A DNA stretch of 64,000 nucleotides from Gordionus sp. m RMFG-2023 (taxonomy: Eukaryota > Nematomorpha > Gordioida > Chordodea > Parachordodidae), in NCBI RefSeq assembly GCF_954871325.1, contig NC_088776.1:50300569-50364568 (forward strand). The letters run 5' to 3'. This document shows, piece by piece, positions 62,547-64,000 of this stretch; position 1 is the stretch's first letter; each line of letters starts with the position of its first letter. The notes below the pieces were generated by a model. The model did not search any database and was not told where the DNA came from. It worked only from the letters and a program-made list of their open reading frames with translations. A program made the translations under genes and the position numbers.

Positions 62547-64000
62547 ATGCATAGAAATGCCAAAAGGAAATTTAAAGGTGGAGCTGAAAAATTAAGAAAA
62601 AAAAATGCTGCTGGTCTCAAAGCAGCTGGTGCTGATCCAAAACAACTTAAATTATCTTTTTTTGATAAATCAATTCCAAGTATTTCAAATACTATTACTT
62701 CATGTAAATAAACTATTTTTTTAGAGATATCAACAACTGCCTCCCATTCACCACTACCTGAAACAACTACCTTATCTGCAACATCTTCATGTATTATGGC
62801 ATCAGTTCAATCATTGCCACTATCCTCACACTTGTCAGAAGCAACTACATCAATAATACCTTCAGATATTTTTCAAAGTGTATTATCAGAATTGGATATG
62901 CATACACATGAAAATTTTAAGTTGCAATTAACAGCCACTATACCTCAAAAACTTAGATTTTTAATGCAACATCCTATACAACCAATAAACATTAAATATG
63001 ATAAATTATATTATCGAATGGTAATGAGTGAAAAAATACCTAGAAAATGGATTACCATAAAAATTATATGCAATAAAGCCCAAGCTGTGTACTGCTCAAT
63101 CTGCCTGGCATTTGCAGTATGTGAAAACACTTTCACAACAGGCTCTACAAATTTTCGTCACATGCACTCAGTTATTAAAATACATGAAAATTCAAAAGTG
63201 CATATTAGTGCTGTCGAGGCCTACCTCAGAGCTTCAAAAAACCAGTCGTTTAATAATTCAATTAGCGTTAAAATATTAAATGGAAAAAATCGACAAATTC
63301 ATAACAATATCCACATAATAAAACAAATATTAGAGATAATAAAGTTTTTAGGTAAACAAAACTTACCATACAGAGGATCAAAGATGACCGAAACACTTAG
63401 CCTCTTTGATAATGAAAATTTAAATCATGGCAATTTTCTGGAAATGATCCGAATTATATCAAAGAATGATCAAATACTTAGAGATCATTTAGAGAAGGCT
63501 ATTTTAAAAAGCAAACGTAGAAAAGATACGCTTAAACTATCTAACAAATCAAAATCGAAGGGAAGAGGTTCTCTCATAACCTTGTTGTCAAAAACAACTG
63601 TCAACAAAGTTATTGATGCTGTTCTTGATCAAATCAGGAATTTAATAAAAAAGGAGATTGGTAACAAACGGTTTAGTTTGCAAATGGATAGTACTCAAGA
63701 CATTTGCATTTATGATCAAGCAACCATTTGCCTACGATACATATATAATGGTAAAATAACAGAAAGGCTTTTTGCACTTACAAAAGTTACGAACTCTTCT
63801 GGAAAAGGATTTTTTGATATCTTGAGTGAATGCTTTTTAAAACATGGAATTCAAATGAGAAATATAATTGGAGAATCATTTGATGGTGCTGCAAATATGC
63901 GGGGGGAATTTGTTGGGTTGCAAGCTCTTATTAGACAAGAGGCTCCAGGTAGCTTGTATATTTGGTGTTATAATCACATATTAAATCTCTGTATATGTGA
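62547..64000 (+). CDS. hAT transposase, TTF-finger/ZMYM-like, open to window edge
   Basis: Exon 1 is 62547-62679. A 45-nt GT...AG intron (62680-62724) follows, then exon 2 from 62725 runs open to 64000, giving about 469 codons with no stop. The N-terminus is basic (RKFKGGAEKLRKK) and then GADPKQLKLSFFDKS. A TTF-like zinc finger follows (YCSICLAF ... NFRHMHSVIKIHENSKVH). Then comes KMTETLSLFD, the first catalytic Asp in FSLQMDSTQDICIYDQ, the second in GESFDGAANMRG and the conserved YIWCYNHILNL, cut by the edge. The dimerisation domain should lie beyond the window. The frame and motifs are undamaged, so this element may be recently active. Confidence 0.9.

Larger units (their letters stand above)
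61505..64000 (+). mobile_element. hAT element hAT-4, left part (continues past window)
   Basis: The left end CAGGGGCGGACTGGCCATAAG is a classic hAT terminus of this TTF-finger group. The preceding 8 bp, GTTTTGCA (61497-61504), are the candidate target duplication. The right end lies outside the window. Confidence 0.8.

Noticed and set aside
62703-62724. A 21-nt intron in the hAT-4 transposase
   Set aside because: Splicing at that donor would create a TAG. The donor at 62680 gives a 45-nt intron and an uninterrupted frame.
1-64000. tRNA, rRNA or snRNA genes
   Set aside because: No box A/B pair with a cloverleaf, no conserved rRNA core and no snRNA signature were found by eye; short RNA genes could still be missed without a search.

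Overview
This window is AT-rich eukaryotic nuclear DNA that is mostly transposable elements, with two confidently identified host genes. I read both genes from short spliced exons. SEM1/DSS1 (proteasome lid and BRCA2-binding acidic protein, 3 exons, 83 residues) is at 24133-24470. STRAP (WD40 protein of the SMN/TGF-beta-receptor-associated family, 8 exons, 333 residues) is at 46862-57598. The shortest introns are 40-46 nt, and they occur in host genes and transposase genes alike. STRAP, SEM1, Ginger1-OTU, hAT and MULE elements together suggest an animal, probably a fast-evolving, compact-intron lineage. A parasitic cnidarian (myxozoan) is one guess, but the sequence does not prove it.

Left third (1-23441). 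This is a nested stack. An LTR retrotransposon fossil (1969-23436, minus orientation, 5-bp target duplication CAACT) has been split by two abutting Ginger1-type DNA transposons, A at 3345-18590 and B at 18595-22831. Their three boundaries are all CCGG: 3341, 18591 and 22832. Ginger A carries a gypsy-like integrase with C-terminal OTU protease modules. A 7.1-kb hAT element (9641-16735, 8-bp duplication ATATTGTG) has landed exactly at the catalytic box of its second OTU module. Ginger B contains a decayed TTF-finger hAT transposase and an inverted integrase N-terminus. Satellites of about 156, 119 and 52 bp fill much of the non-coding part.

Middle (23442-46861). A coding-like but unrecognised stretch leads into SEM1. 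Three Mutator-like elements follow: MULE-1 at 26061-30516, a giant inverted duplication of a SWIM-finger transposase; MULE-2 at 30528-33140; and MULE-3 at 36236-39230, whose terminal inverted repeats are themselves tandem repeats. Next come a non-autonomous hAT (39549-41312, perfect 8-bp duplication), a larger decayed hAT (41676-44580) with a relative of the previous element inside it, and a possible truncated host exon on the minus strand near 44.6-44.9 kb.

Right third (46862-64000). STRAP occupies 10.7 kb because introns 2, 5 and 6 hold hAT-like elements, a fold-back hairpin and a coding-like island. It is followed by a compound minisatellite (58.1-59.8 kb). A hAT element beginning at 61505 has a transposase that is open for about 469 codons to the window edge. 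No rRNA, tRNA, CRISPR or capsid-bearing element was seen.
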